Shown here: positions 26,333 through 35,027 of the stretch, piece by piece
How the letters are laid out: the number at the start of each line of letters is the position of its first letter
Position numbering within the stretch: position 1 is the first letter of the stretch
Assembly: GCA_023450085.1 (NCBI GenBank)
Contig: JAEXHI010000005.1
Span: forward strand, 62,001-126,000
Origin: Bacteroidota bacterium
Lineage (GTDB): Bacteria > Bacteroidota > Bacteroidia > Sphingobacteriales > Sphingobacteriaceae
Length of the DNA: 64,000 nucleotides
Direction of reading: 5' to 3'
The notes under the pieces: generated by a model
The model's database searches: none
The model's input: the letters and a program-made list of their open reading frames with translations, nothing else
Told to the model about the DNA's origin: nothing
Program-made: the position numbers and the translations under genes

Positions 26333-26460
26333 ATATAGTTTTTTAGGTGTTTGGTTGTTTGGTTTTTTAGAGCCTTTGGCCAAACCCTTGTTCTTTGCTC
26401 TTTAATCCTAAGAAATTAGTTTTTTGGTTTTTAGTTTTTTAGAACCGCTTGCCAAATCCT
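26333..26460 (-). repeat. AACCAAACAACC tract between purK and purE
   Basis: Two stretches built from AACCAAAC/AACTAAAAACC words lie between purK and purE, with GAGCCTTTGGC/GAACCGCTTGCC words between. The reading frame of purE stays open through part of it by chance. Confidence 0.6.
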
Positions 26461-26488
26461 TATTCCTTAATCTTTGCTCCTTGTTCTA

Positions 26489-27628
26489 TTAAGAAATTAC
26501 TTTCAATGTTTGCTGTACAAACCTTGCTTTCTCGATAGCCTTTTCGCGGTTTTGGTCAATAATGGTTAAGTGACCCATTTTACGGAAAGGCTTGGTGTAT
26601 TTTTTGCCGTATAAATGCACATACACACCTTCTATAGATAAAATTTTCTCTAATCCATCGTATTTAGCAACGCCATCGTGGCCTTTTTCGCCCAATACAT
26701 TTACCATAATAGCATTTGAAATAGAACGTGTATCGCCCAAAGGTAAATTGAAAATAGCTCTTAAATGCTGTCCAAATTGCGAAACGTAGTTACCTTCAAT
26801 AGTTTGGTGGCCACTGTTATGCGGACGAGGTGCCAATTCATTTACTAGAATATCACCATGTTTGGTAATGAACATTTCTACCGCTAAAATTCCCGTAATA
26901 TTCAATGCCGCAGCAATATCTTTGGCAATTTTTTCGGCTCTTTCTTGTATGCTTTCAGGATAAGTAGAAGGCGAAATCAAGAACTCCACCAAATTAGCTT
27001 CTGGATTAAACTCCATTTCAACCATTGGGAAAGTTTTTACATCTCCATTAGCGTTGCGAGCCACAATTACGGCAATTTCCTTTTCAAAATGTACCAGTTC
27101 TTCAATTAAAGTAGGAGCTTCAAAAGCATTCTGTACGTCAGCAGCACTATTTATTCTCATCACCCCTTTGCCATCATAACCATCTTTACGAAGCTTTAAG
27201 ATGTAAGGGAACTGGAACTTGCCATTGGTCAAATCGTCCTTAGAGTTTACCAGCATAAAAGGAGAGGTAGGAATATCGTTTTCCTTAAAAAACTGCTTTT
27301 GTATGCCTTTATCTTGTATCAGTCTAATCACACGAGGTTGTGGATAAACCTTTTTACCTTCTTTTTCCAATTGCTCTAAAGCTTCCACATTTACCTTTTC
27401 AATTTCAATGGTAATAATGTCGGCCTTTTTGCCAAAATTGTAAACCGTATCGTAATCGGTAATAGAACCGTTTTGGAAATAATTAGCGATGTGTTTGCAC
27501 GGTGCGTCAGCATCTGGGTCTAGTACTAAAGTAGTTAAATTGTAGTTAACTGCCTCCTGAATCAACATCCTGCCCAACTGTCCGCCGCCTAAAATACCTA
27601 GTTTTAACTCGCTAATCTGTTTTGCCAT
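26489..27628 (-). CDS. purK: N5-carboxyaminoimidazole ribonucleotide synthase
   Basis: 379-aa ATP-grasp enzyme making N5-CAIR from AIR, ATP and bicarbonate. GILGGGQLGRML at the N-terminus, LKLRKDGYDGKG, ELVHFEKEIAVIVAR and NELAPRPHNSGH are typical. Together with PurE it forms the two-step bacterial route. It begins with ATG 27628 and is the first gene of the purK-purE unit. Confidence 0.95.
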   Translation of the reverse strand: MAKQISELKLGILGGGQLGRMLIQEAVNYNLTTLVLDPDADAPCKHIANYFQNGSITDYDTVYNFGKKADIITIEIEKVNVEALEQLEKEGKKVYPQPRVIRLIQDKGIQKQFFKENDIPTSPFMLVNSKDDLTNGKFQFPYILKLRKDGYDGKGVMRINSAADVQNAFEAPTLIEELVHFEKEIAVIVARNANGDVKTFPMVEMEFNPEANLVEFLISPSTYPESIQERAEKIAKDIAAALNITGILAVEMFITKHGDILVNELAPRPHNSGHQTIEGNYVSQFGQHLRAIFNLPLGDTRSISNAIMVNVLGEKGHDGVAKYDGLEKILSIEGVYVHLYGKKYTKPFRKMGHLTIIDQNREKAIEKARFVQQTLKVIS

Positions 27629-27649
27629 TATTTATCGCTTGAATTTGCA

Positions 27650-27657
27650 CAAAAATA
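27650..27657 (-). promoter_or_regulatory. candidate -7 box of purK
   Basis: The minus strand reads TATTTTTG, 21 bases before the purK ATG. A TTTG lies 25 bases upstream of it, slightly more than usual. Confidence 0.5.
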
Positions 27658-27773
27658 GCAAAAATAAGTATACGCTTGGGGCAAATTGCATATTAGATTA
27701 GGATTAGAAGCGCAATGCTGGTGCTACTATTTTGCGAAAGTCCTGCTTTCCGTTTCAATCTTTTTTCTTTTTG

Positions 27774-27898
27774 CTGTCATTCCGACGCTAGGAGGAATCT
27801 ACTTATCGAATGCTTTAACTTTCGGTACTTCACCATCGTTCAGGGTGGCAAAAAGTAAAAAGTATTTCCACTTCAATCAGGGCTATTTTAGAATGACA
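27774..27898. repeat. diverged TGTCATTCCGA element
   Basis: Left arm TGTCATTCCGACGCTAGGAGG (27775-27795) and right arm GAATGACA (27891-27898). Only the outer 8 bases pair well. It belongs to the CGTCAT group by its word, but it is the most diverged copy. Confidence 0.5.
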
Positions 27899-28132
27899 TA
27901 CCTTAATTTACCGCAAAGAAAAATATAAGTAACGCTAAGAACGCAAAGTAAAAAAAAAACTTCTTTGCGTCCCCTTTGCGAAGACTTCCTTATCCTTTGC
28001 GGTAAAATTAACCGTTAAAAAAAATAGGAATAGGAACGTAATTGAAAAAATCGACACCCTTTCTTTGAGTCCCTTTGCGAAATCTTTAAAAAAACCTTTG
28101 CGGTTAAAATCCAATAATCCCCGTTCATTTTT

Positions 28133-28140
28133 TACTTTTG
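28133..28140 (+). promoter_or_regulatory. candidate -7 box of the HI0933 flavoprotein gene
   Basis: TACTTTTG, full match to TAnnTTTG, 22 bases before the ATG. No TTG at the usual -33 spacing is visible. Confidence 0.45.
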
Positions 28141-28162
28141 CCTTTTAATTTTATACCTCATA

Positions 28163-29353
28163 ATGGCTTACGATGCGATAATTATTGGTGCTGGTGCTTG
28201 TGGATTGATGTGTGCGGTGCAAGCAGGTTTTTTAGGGAAGAAAGTAATTGTACTCGAGAAGAACGACAAGCCAGGTGCTAAAATTTTAATTTCGGGCGGT
28301 GGCCGTTGCAATTATACCAACATTGGCGCTACACATGAGCAATTCATCTCTGCCAATGAGCATTTTGTAAAATCGGCCTTCAAGCAATGGACAGTAGAAG
28401 ATTCCATCAGTTTTTTTGAAACCTATGGCATTTACGGTGCCGAAAAAACTTTGGGGCAGCTTTTCCCAGAGGGCAAAAATGCCAAAGATGTAGTGAATGT
28501 ATTTACTTCGCTTTGCGAAGAAATGGAACAACAAATTTTATGCAATGCAGAGGTGACTGCCATTCACAATAACGACGGTGAATACCAGGTTACTTACCAA
28601 AAGAACCATAAAGAGAAAACCATTACGGCACCTAAATTAGTGATTGCTACAGGCGGTTTGCCTATCCCTAAAATGGGGGCTACAGATTTTGCTTTGAAAT
28701 TTGCCAGAAAGCATGCTTTAAATATTGTAGAAACGGCTCCAGCTTTGGTGCCTTTAACCATTACAGGGAAAGATGAAGCTTGGTTTGCCCAACTATCTGG
28801 GAACTCGGTATTTTGTAGGGTAAGTAACGACGAAGCTAGTTTTGAGGAAAATATCTTGTTTACGCATTGGGGTTTAAGCGGCCCAGCCATCTTGCAAATT
28901 TCGAGCTATTGGCGCAGGGGACAGGAAATAAATATCGACCTGTTACCTAACGATAATATTTTAGAGGTTTTAGGAGCTGAACGTCAACACAACGGACGCA
29001 TCCAATTATCAACTTTGTTAAATAGGTTTTATACCAAGAAGTTTACGGATGCGCTAGGCAAATTTATGCCCTTAAGTAAAACCATTGCCGATTTAACCAA
29101 GGCAGAAATGGAAGCTTTGGAGCAAACCATTCATTATTTTAGGGTAAAACCTGCTGGTGATAAAGGTTACGACAAAGCCGAAGTAATGCGTGGTGGCATT
29201 GACACGAATGAACTATCCTCTAAAACTTTAGAAAGCAAGAAGCTTGCTGGCTGCTATTTTGGAGGCGAATGTGTAGACGTTACGGGTTGGCTAGGTGGTT
29301 ATAATTTCCAATGGGCTTGGGCCAGTGGTTATGTAATAGCGCAGTGTATTTAA
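28163..29353 (+). CDS. HI0933/YhiN-family FAD-dependent oxidoreductase
   Basis: 396-aa flavoprotein of the HI0933 family, normal length. The Rossmann motif GAGACGLMCA is near residue 8, the ISGGGRCNYTN block near 43, and the C-terminal GGECVDVTGWLGGYNFQWAWASG block is the family signature. The natural reaction is not established; names such as aminoacetone oxidase appear for relatives but are weak. It is a single gene. Confidence 0.9.
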   Translation: MAYDAIIIGAGACGLMCAVQAGFLGKKVIVLEKNDKPGAKILISGGGRCNYTNIGATHEQFISANEHFVKSAFKQWTVEDSISFFETYGIYGAEKTLGQLFPEGKNAKDVVNVFTSLCEEMEQQILCNAEVTAIHNNDGEYQVTYQKNHKEKTITAPKLVIATGGLPIPKMGATDFALKFARKHALNIVETAPALVPLTITGKDEAWFAQLSGNSVFCRVSNDEASFEENILFTHWGLSGPAILQISSYWRRGQEINIDLLPNDNILEVLGAERQHNGRIQLSTLLNRFYTKKFTDALGKFMPLSKTIADLTKAEMEALEQTIHYFRVKPAGDKGYDKAEVMRGGIDTNELSSKTLESKKLAGCYFGGECVDVTGWLGGYNFQWAWASGYVIAQCI

Positions 29354-29379
29354 AGTAAATAGGATTCCCTTTGATAATT

Positions 29380-29475
29380 CGTCATTGCGATCATAAGGGT
29401 AGTTCGTCATTTCGACGAAGAATGAGGAGAAATCTAACAAGTTGCTAGATTTCTCACGATGTTCGAAATGACGAA
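29380..29475. repeat. CGTCATTTCGA inverted repeat between convergent genes
   Basis: TTCGTCATTTCGA (29403-29415) pairs with TTCGAAATGACGAA (29462-29475), and GAGAAATCTA pairs with TAGATTTCTC inside. An extra half copy, CGTCATTGCGA, sits at 29380. The tail pairing makes a long hairpin between two convergent stops, and it may double as a terminator. Confidence 0.75.
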
Positions 29476-29501
29476 ATATGTTCTTCATGCGATTTTAATT
29501 A

Positions 29502-32500
29502 TTAATCACAATTTGGAACAGTAAAAGTCCAAGTTTCGGCGGTTTTATAAGGCAAAGAGAAAGCTACCCCTTTATCCATTTCAAACCACAATTTCGGACG
29601 CATTTTTTCTCTGCTAATGGTTTCGTTCATGGTCATGCTGTCATAAATACGGCCATTAATCATTACATATTTAATCTTTTCAGAGTTTCTGATGTCATCC
29701 AACGGATTATCTTCCATGATAATTAAATCAGCAAGCTTACCAGGTTCAAGAGAACCTAATTCCTTGCCCATCCCTAAATATTCAGCACCGTTAAGTGTAG
29801 CACATTTAATAGCTTTTAATGGGTCCATTCCACCTTGTACCAACATCCATAATTCCCAATGCGCACCTAAACCTTGTATCTGTCCATGTGCACCTAAATT
29901 TACTTTGGTACCGCCGTCTGCAATTTGTTTGGTTGCCTTAGCTACTTCAATATGACCGTAGTCACCGTATTCAGAAGTGGTTCTGCGACGAGCACGAGAA
30001 TCGATAATCGCTCTTGGCGTAAAATTCAACAAACGTTCATTTTCCCAAACATTGGTACGGTCATACCAATAATTTTCGCCCCATTGACCACCGTAGGCTA
30101 CAATTAAAGTAGGGGTGTAGGCCACATTGGTGTTGTTCCAAAAGTTCACTACATCTTTATATGCAGGAGCTACTGGAATACTGTGTTCAATACCTGTATG
30201 TCCGTCGGCCACTTGTGTCATATTGTGAAAAAAGGTTGAACCACCTTCTGGTACCACTTCCATTTTTAACTGACGGGCTGCTTCTAAAATCTGCTGACGT
30301 TGGTCTCTACGTGGTTGGTTGTATGATTTTACCGAAAATGCACCAACTGCTTTCAATCTGCGTAAATGCGATAAAGCATCGTCTAAGCTATTAATGGTTA
30401 CTTTGAAATCACCATCAGCCCCATAAAGAATAGAACCAGTAGAATATACTCTTGGGCCAACCATTCTTCCTGCTTTCAGCATTTCGCTTTGGCTGAATAC
30501 CATTTCAGTGTTGCTCGAAGGGTCGTGCGAGGTAGTTACCCCGAAACTTAAATTGGCTAAATAAGACCAATCCTGTTGAGGGCTAATGCCGTCTGGACTT
30601 GTTCTCAAGTGGGCGTGAACATCTACAATCCCAGGCATAATAGTTTTACCTGTCACATCAAGCACTTTAATATCTGCTGGGATAGGCACTTCATCTACTT
30701 TGCCAATCGCTTTAATTTTATTGTTTTCTACTAATATGGTGCCTTCCTCAATCACTTGGTCGCCTTTCATAGAGATAATTCTAGCCCCTTTTAAGGCCAC
30801 CAATCCAGTTGGAGCATCGGTTTTTAATTTCAAGCCAATAGAAAGCCCAACAGTATCTGGTTCTGGCAATACTTGTGGAGCACCTTCATTAAATGAAAAG
30901 GTATTCTTGATTTCTCTGTTATAGTATTTTTCTCCTAAAGTCCAAAGCAGTTTTTTGCTGTCGGCACTCCAATGCAAATAGGTTCCTGCATCTTTGGTCA
31001 CCCTTGCCAATGGGATAGATTTATTGCCCGCAGAAAGGTCTAAGGCAGTTCCTGCGGTAACCATTGGTGTAATGTAGGCGTTAAACAGCTCGGTAAAAGC
31101 CATCCATTTTCCATCTGGGCTTGGGCAAAATTGCGTAGCATATTGAGAGGTGTAATGAGTACGTTCGTTGCCACCATTCAAATCCACACTTTTAAAGGCT
31201 TTTTTGCCAGCTTCGTAACTTTGATAGAAAATACGGGTATCATCGCCGTTAAATTGAGGCTTAATGCCATTATCTAATACCAAAATTTTTGGTCCGCCGT
31301 TAGCAGATATCACAAAAATGCCATTGTTTTTTCCATAAGTTAAGCCCAAAACTTCATTGCCAACCCCTTTTCTAAAGATAATTTTATCGCCTTTATTGGA
31401 ATAGCTAGGAGAGTAGTAGTAGCCCTTTTCGTCGGTTAAGCTAATGGTTTTGCCTGTTTTTAAATCGGTGCGCTTAACGGCTCCTTTAAATTCATCGCTC
31501 CAAGTCGTATAAACTATAAATTTTCCATCAGGGCTAAATTTAGGCTCAAACTCAAAGTCTAAGCCATTGGTTAGTCTTTCTGGTGTGCCATTAGGTAATT
31601 CCTTTTTATACAAGTAGCCAGCGGCATTAAATACAACTGTTTTACCATCAGGCGAAGTAGCCAATTGCCTAATCATTTTAGCGGTAAACTCATTAGCATA
31701 AACTTGCTGGTCGAAGTGTAAGGCCTCCTGCACTGTTTGGTTGGTAGTTGCTTCAAAAGGAATATCGCTTACGTACAAATTACTAAGCTCCACCTGTCTT
31801 ATTTTCCCTTTAGCATAAAAAATAATTTTCTTTGCGTCGGGAGTCCAAGCAAAATTTGGATAAACACCAAAAATGGCCCAAGTTTCTTGCTGGTCTTTCG
31901 TTAGGTCATCGTAAATCGGGTACTCTTCTCCCGTTTTAAGATTTTGTATATAAAGCACCGATTTCAGTCTCACTCGTTTTACGTAAGCAATAAACTTACC
32001 ATCAGGTGATATTTGAGGACGCACAGAACCGCCTTGATCGGCAATTAAATTGCTTAGTTTTCCAGTAGTTAGATCTAATTGACGGATGGCATAAATCAAG
32101 CCATTTGGGTCCTTACTATATTGAAAAGACGGACCAGGGGAAACATCTTCGCTAAAGTAAAGGTATTTGCCATCAGGTGATACATTTGGTTCGCCTGCAT
32201 CTTGTTGGTCGTTTTTACGTTTCGTAAGTTGAACACCGTCGCCACCATAAATGCTGTACATCCACATTTCGCCAGCACCTAATGAACGCGAGGCAGTAAA
32301 ATGCTTACGAGCAATGATATAATCGCTATTTGGCATCCAAGTGGCATTGTTCAGCAACCTAAAAGTTTCTTTAGTAATTTGTTTCTTGTTGCCGCCTTGT
32401 CTATCCATAATCCAGATATTATCGGCACCACTTCTATCGCTTGTAAACGAGATATATTTGCCATTTGGACTGAAACGAGGTTGTACTTCGTAAGCAATAC

Positions 32501-32753
32501 CTCCGCTCAAAAGCTTGGCCGTACCACCTGTAATAGGCATAACGTAGATGTCGCCTAACAGGTCGAACACAATTTCCTTACCATCTGGGCTCACGTCAAG
32601 GTTCATCCAAGTGCCTTCGTTGGTGGTGATACTGAAATTTTTGGTAGGGCCTTTATATTTTTCAACGTCCCATTTTGGTGTTTCTTTTTTCTCTTGGGCG
32701 TATGTCGAACCCAAGGCGCATAATAATGCAGATGCTAATAAATACTTCCTCAT
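29502..32753 (-). CDS. secreted amidohydrolase with N-terminal TolB-like propeller
   Basis: 1083-aa exported fusion. The signal peptide (MRKYLLASALLCALGSTYA) is followed by a long beta-propeller region (about 40-640) with at least six PDGKxIxF-type repeats as in TolB/PD40, and then a metal-dependent amidohydrolase domain (about 690-1060). The HAH metal pair is in GIVDVHAHLRT near residue 709, the EHS and GAHGQ His positions follow, and the ATLNGAEYLGMGKELGSLEPGK block is typical of imidazolonepropionase/dihydroorotase relatives. Such fusions are common in Bacteroidota but their substrate is unknown. It is a single gene with a repeat terminator. Confidence 0.87.
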   Translation of the reverse strand: MRKYLLASALLCALGSTYAQEKKETPKWDVEKYKGPTKNFSITTNEGTWMNLDVSPDGKEIVFDLLGDIYVMPITGGTAKLLSGGIAYEVQPRFSPNGKYISFTSDRSGADNIWIMDRQGGNKKQITKETFRLLNNATWMPNSDYIIARKHFTASRSLGAGEMWMYSIYGGDGVQLTKRKNDQQDAGEPNVSPDGKYLYFSEDVSPGPSFQYSKDPNGLIYAIRQLDLTTGKLSNLIADQGGSVRPQISPDGKFIAYVKRVRLKSVLYIQNLKTGEEYPIYDDLTKDQQETWAIFGVYPNFAWTPDAKKIIFYAKGKIRQVELSNLYVSDIPFEATTNQTVQEALHFDQQVYANEFTAKMIRQLATSPDGKTVVFNAAGYLYKKELPNGTPERLTNGLDFEFEPKFSPDGKFIVYTTWSDEFKGAVKRTDLKTGKTISLTDEKGYYYSPSYSNKGDKIIFRKGVGNEVLGLTYGKNNGIFVISANGGPKILVLDNGIKPQFNGDDTRIFYQSYEAGKKAFKSVDLNGGNERTHYTSQYATQFCPSPDGKWMAFTELFNAYITPMVTAGTALDLSAGNKSIPLARVTKDAGTYLHWSADSKKLLWTLGEKYYNREIKNTFSFNEGAPQVLPEPDTVGLSIGLKLKTDAPTGLVALKGARIISMKGDQVIEEGTILVENNKIKAIGKVDEVPIPADIKVLDVTGKTIMPGIVDVHAHLRTSPDGISPQQDWSYLANLSFGVTTSHDPSSNTEMVFSQSEMLKAGRMVGPRVYSTGSILYGADGDFKVTINSLDDALSHLRRLKAVGAFSVKSYNQPRRDQRQQILEAARQLKMEVVPEGGSTFFHNMTQVADGHTGIEHSIPVAPAYKDVVNFWNNTNVAYTPTLIVAYGGQWGENYWYDRTNVWENERLLNFTPRAIIDSRARRRTTSEYGDYGHIEVAKATKQIADGGTKVNLGAHGQIQGLGAHWELWMLVQGGMDPLKAIKCATLNGAEYLGMGKELGSLEPGKLADLIIMEDNPLDDIRNSEKIKYVMINGRIYDSMTMNETISREKMRPKLWFEMDKGVAFSLPYKTAETWTFTVPNCD

Positions 32754-32803
32754 TCTTATTTAGTACTAACAAATATTTAATCTCCGCAATTTAGCTATTT
32801 CTT

Positions 32804-32989
32804 GCCACAGATGCACAGATGTTGTCTTTTTGATTTGTAGATAATGGTTTTGAAATTTTGATTTGTATTTATTTATGAGAGTTTGTCGCGGTTTTTAAAA
32901 GCCTGATTTGAACTGTTGTTAAAACATATTTTTAATGTTTCAAATTGTGATGTTCAACTCAGGTAAATTAATATTTGTGCATCTGTGGC
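32804..32989. repeat. GCCACAGATGCACAGAT long-spaced inverted repeat
   Basis: 32804-32820 and 32973-32989 are reverse complements with one mismatch, separated by about 150 bases. The same word forms the dps terminator at 11474-11517. It sits in the 292-base divergent gap before recQ. Confidence 0.75.
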
Positions 32990-33001
32990 CGAAAACTCTT
33001 T

Positions 33002-33032
33002 TTTGAAAAGCGATGATGGTTTCATAGTTTTG
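33002..33032 (+). promoter_or_regulatory. promoter of recQ
   Basis: TTTG at 33002-33005, 19 bases, then TAGTTTTG at 33025-33032, and ATG 14 bases later. Both elements and the spacing fit the Bacteroidota -33/-7 pattern, making this the best promoter match in the window. Confidence 0.7.
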
Positions 33033-33045
33033 AATTTGCCAATCT

Positions 33046-34938
33046 ATGACTGCAACAGAAATTTTAAAGAAATATTGGGGTTTTGATGTCTTTCGTCCGT
33101 TGCAGGAAGAAATTATCCAATCAGTTATAAAAAAACAGGATACTTTAGCCTTACTCCCTACGGGAGGAGGAAAGTCAATTTGTTTTCAAGTGCCCGCAAT
33201 GATGAAGGAGGGCATTTGCATTGTGGTATCGCCTTTGGTAGCCTTAATGAAGGACCAGGTAGAAAACTTAAAAGCCAGAGGGATAGAAGCTATTGCCATT
33301 TATGCGGGAATGGGGAAACGGGAAATCGATATTCTGCTGGATAATTGTATTTACGGCAACATCAAATTCCTATATCTTTCTCCAGAACGCTTGCTGTCGG
33401 AATTGGTAAGGGTACGTATTTCTTATATGAATGTAAACCTTATCGCTATTGACGAGGCACATTGTATTTCGCAATGGGGGTATGATTTTCGTCCGCCTTA
33501 TTTAAAGGTTAAAGAACTGAGGGAAATATTACCTGACACCCCTGTTTTGGCCTTAACGGCTACCGCTACGCCAGAAGTAAGAACAGATATCATTGAAAAA
33601 TTGGAGCTAAAAGATGCTCAGGTTTTTGTAAAGAGCTTCTCACGGAAAAATCTCAGTTACGTAGTTTTTAATTTAGATGATAAACATAAAAAACTGATAG
33701 AGATTTGCAGGAACGTAAAAGGCTGTGGCTTAATCTATGTAAGAAATAGACGAGAAACTGCCGAAGTGGCGAATTTCCTTCAACGAAATAAGATTTCCGC
33801 TGATTTTTACCATGCCGGTTTGGAAAAAGATGCAAGATTTCAGAAGCAGGAGGATTGGAAACAAGATAAAATTAGGGTGATGGTGGCCACCAATGCTTTT
33901 GGAATGGGAATCGATAAACCTAATGTGCGTTTCGTTATACACTTAGATTTGCCTGAAAGCTTGGAAGCCTATTATCAGGAAGCTGGTAGGGCAGGTAGGG
34001 ATGAAAAAAGAGCTTTTGCGGTGTTGCTTACCAATAAAGCCGACCAAATGATATTGGAAGCAAAGTATGCCGACAGTTTTCCTTCGGTGGATGAAATCAA
34101 AAAAGTATATCACTATCTGGGTAATTTCTATCAATTGGCTTATGGAGCAGGGCAAGGACTAAACTTTGATTTCGACCTCGCAGCGTTTTGTAAGCGCTTT
34201 GGTATTGGCGTGATTAAAACCATGGCCGCATTGAAATTTTTAGAAAGAGATGGCTATCTAGTTTTGTCAGAAAATATTTTTATCCCATCAAGGTTGATGT
34301 TTGCAGTAGGACATGAAGATATTTATCGATTCCAAATTGAAAATGCTGTTTTTGACCCAATTGTTAAAACGATACAGCGTTCATACGGCGGTGCATTTGA
34401 TGGCTATGTGAAAATTAGCGAGAGCGATTTGTCCAATAGATTGAGGATTTCGTACAATGATGTGATTGCTTATTTGAAGAAGTTGCAGGAGTATCAGGTG
34501 ATTTCCTATTTGCCACAAACCGACCAACCACAATTACAGTTTGTAACCCCACGTTTGGATATGTTGCATTTGGATGTGGATGCTAAGTTTATTCAGCTGC
34601 GTAAGCAAATACAGAGCACTCAAATTGAAGCAGTTTTGTCTTATGCATCCAGTTGCATTTGTAGGAGTGTTCAACTGTTGACCTATTTTGGAGAAAATGG
34701 TGCTGAAAAATGTGGTGTTTGCGATGTTTGCTTAGCAGAGAAAAAGCAGGAAGACCTCGCAGCCTATAACGATACCATTGATTTTGAAATTTGTACGGTA
34801 TTACAAGGCCAGCATCTTGATTTAGATGAACTGGTAAAAAGTATTCAAACAGGTGCCGATAATGATAAAATAGAACGAATTAGAGAACTTTTGGACGCTG
34901 GTAAAATTAAAACCGACGGAAAGAAGTATTATTTATAG
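33046..34938 (+). CDS. recQ: ATP-dependent DNA helicase RecQ
   Basis: 630-aa superfamily 2 3'-5' helicase for recombination and repair at replication forks. Motifs: TGGGKS near residue 41-46, DEAHCISQWGYDFRP near 135, TATATPEV (motif III), and QEAGRAGRD (motif VI). The zinc-binding cysteines CICR...CGVCDVC are at about 536-560, followed by a short tail and no recognisable HRDC domain. It is a single gene with a good promoter; many Bacteroidota have a second RecQ, so this may not be the only one. Confidence 0.94.
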   Translation: MTATEILKKYWGFDVFRPLQEEIIQSVIKKQDTLALLPTGGGKSICFQVPAMMKEGICIVVSPLVALMKDQVENLKARGIEAIAIYAGMGKREIDILLDNCIYGNIKFLYLSPERLLSELVRVRISYMNVNLIAIDEAHCISQWGYDFRPPYLKVKELREILPDTPVLALTATATPEVRTDIIEKLELKDAQVFVKSFSRKNLSYVVFNLDDKHKKLIEICRNVKGCGLIYVRNRRETAEVANFLQRNKISADFYHAGLEKDARFQKQEDWKQDKIRVMVATNAFGMGIDKPNVRFVIHLDLPESLEAYYQEAGRAGRDEKRAFAVLLTNKADQMILEAKYADSFPSVDEIKKVYHYLGNFYQLAYGAGQGLNFDFDLAAFCKRFGIGVIKTMAALKFLERDGYLVLSENIFIPSRLMFAVGHEDIYRFQIENAVFDPIVKTIQRSYGGAFDGYVKISESDLSNRLRISYNDVIAYLKKLQEYQVISYLPQTDQPQLQFVTPRLDMLHLDVDAKFIQLRKQIQSTQIEAVLSYASSCICRSVQLLTYFGENGAEKCGVCDVCLAEKKQEDLAAYNDTIDFEICTVLQGQHLDLDELVKSIQTGADNDKIERIRELLDAGKIKTDGKKYYL

Positions 34939-34962
34939 TTACGATTTACGATTTTTCAAGCC

Positions 34963-34998
34963 TAAACAACCAAACAACAAAAAAACTAAACAACTTTC
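34963..34998 (+). repeat. AACAACCAAACAAC tract before the UMF1 gene
   Basis: CTAAACAACCAAACAACAAAAAAACTAAACAAC simple-word tract between recQ and the next gene. It is the fifth copy of this kind in the window. Confidence 0.6.
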
Positions 34999-35027
34999 AT
35001 ATCTTAGCCGCTACCATTCAAACTACA

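Larger units (their letters stand above)
27629..28162. other. 534-base divergent gap with repeats and CTTTGCGG words
   Basis: No credible gene. The left part carries the purK promoter and a diverged TGTCATTCCGA element (27774-27898). From about 27908 to 28105 there are repeated variants of CTTTGCGGT, CTTTGCGAA and ACCGCAAAG on both strands, which can pair over long distances. A TACTTTTG box at 28133 precedes the flavoprotein gene. Confidence 0.75.

Noticed and set aside
27686..27928. An 80-codon frame in the purK/flavoprotein gap
   Set aside because: It covers a diverged TGTCATTCCGA repeat and a word cluster; no family or ribosome site is visible.
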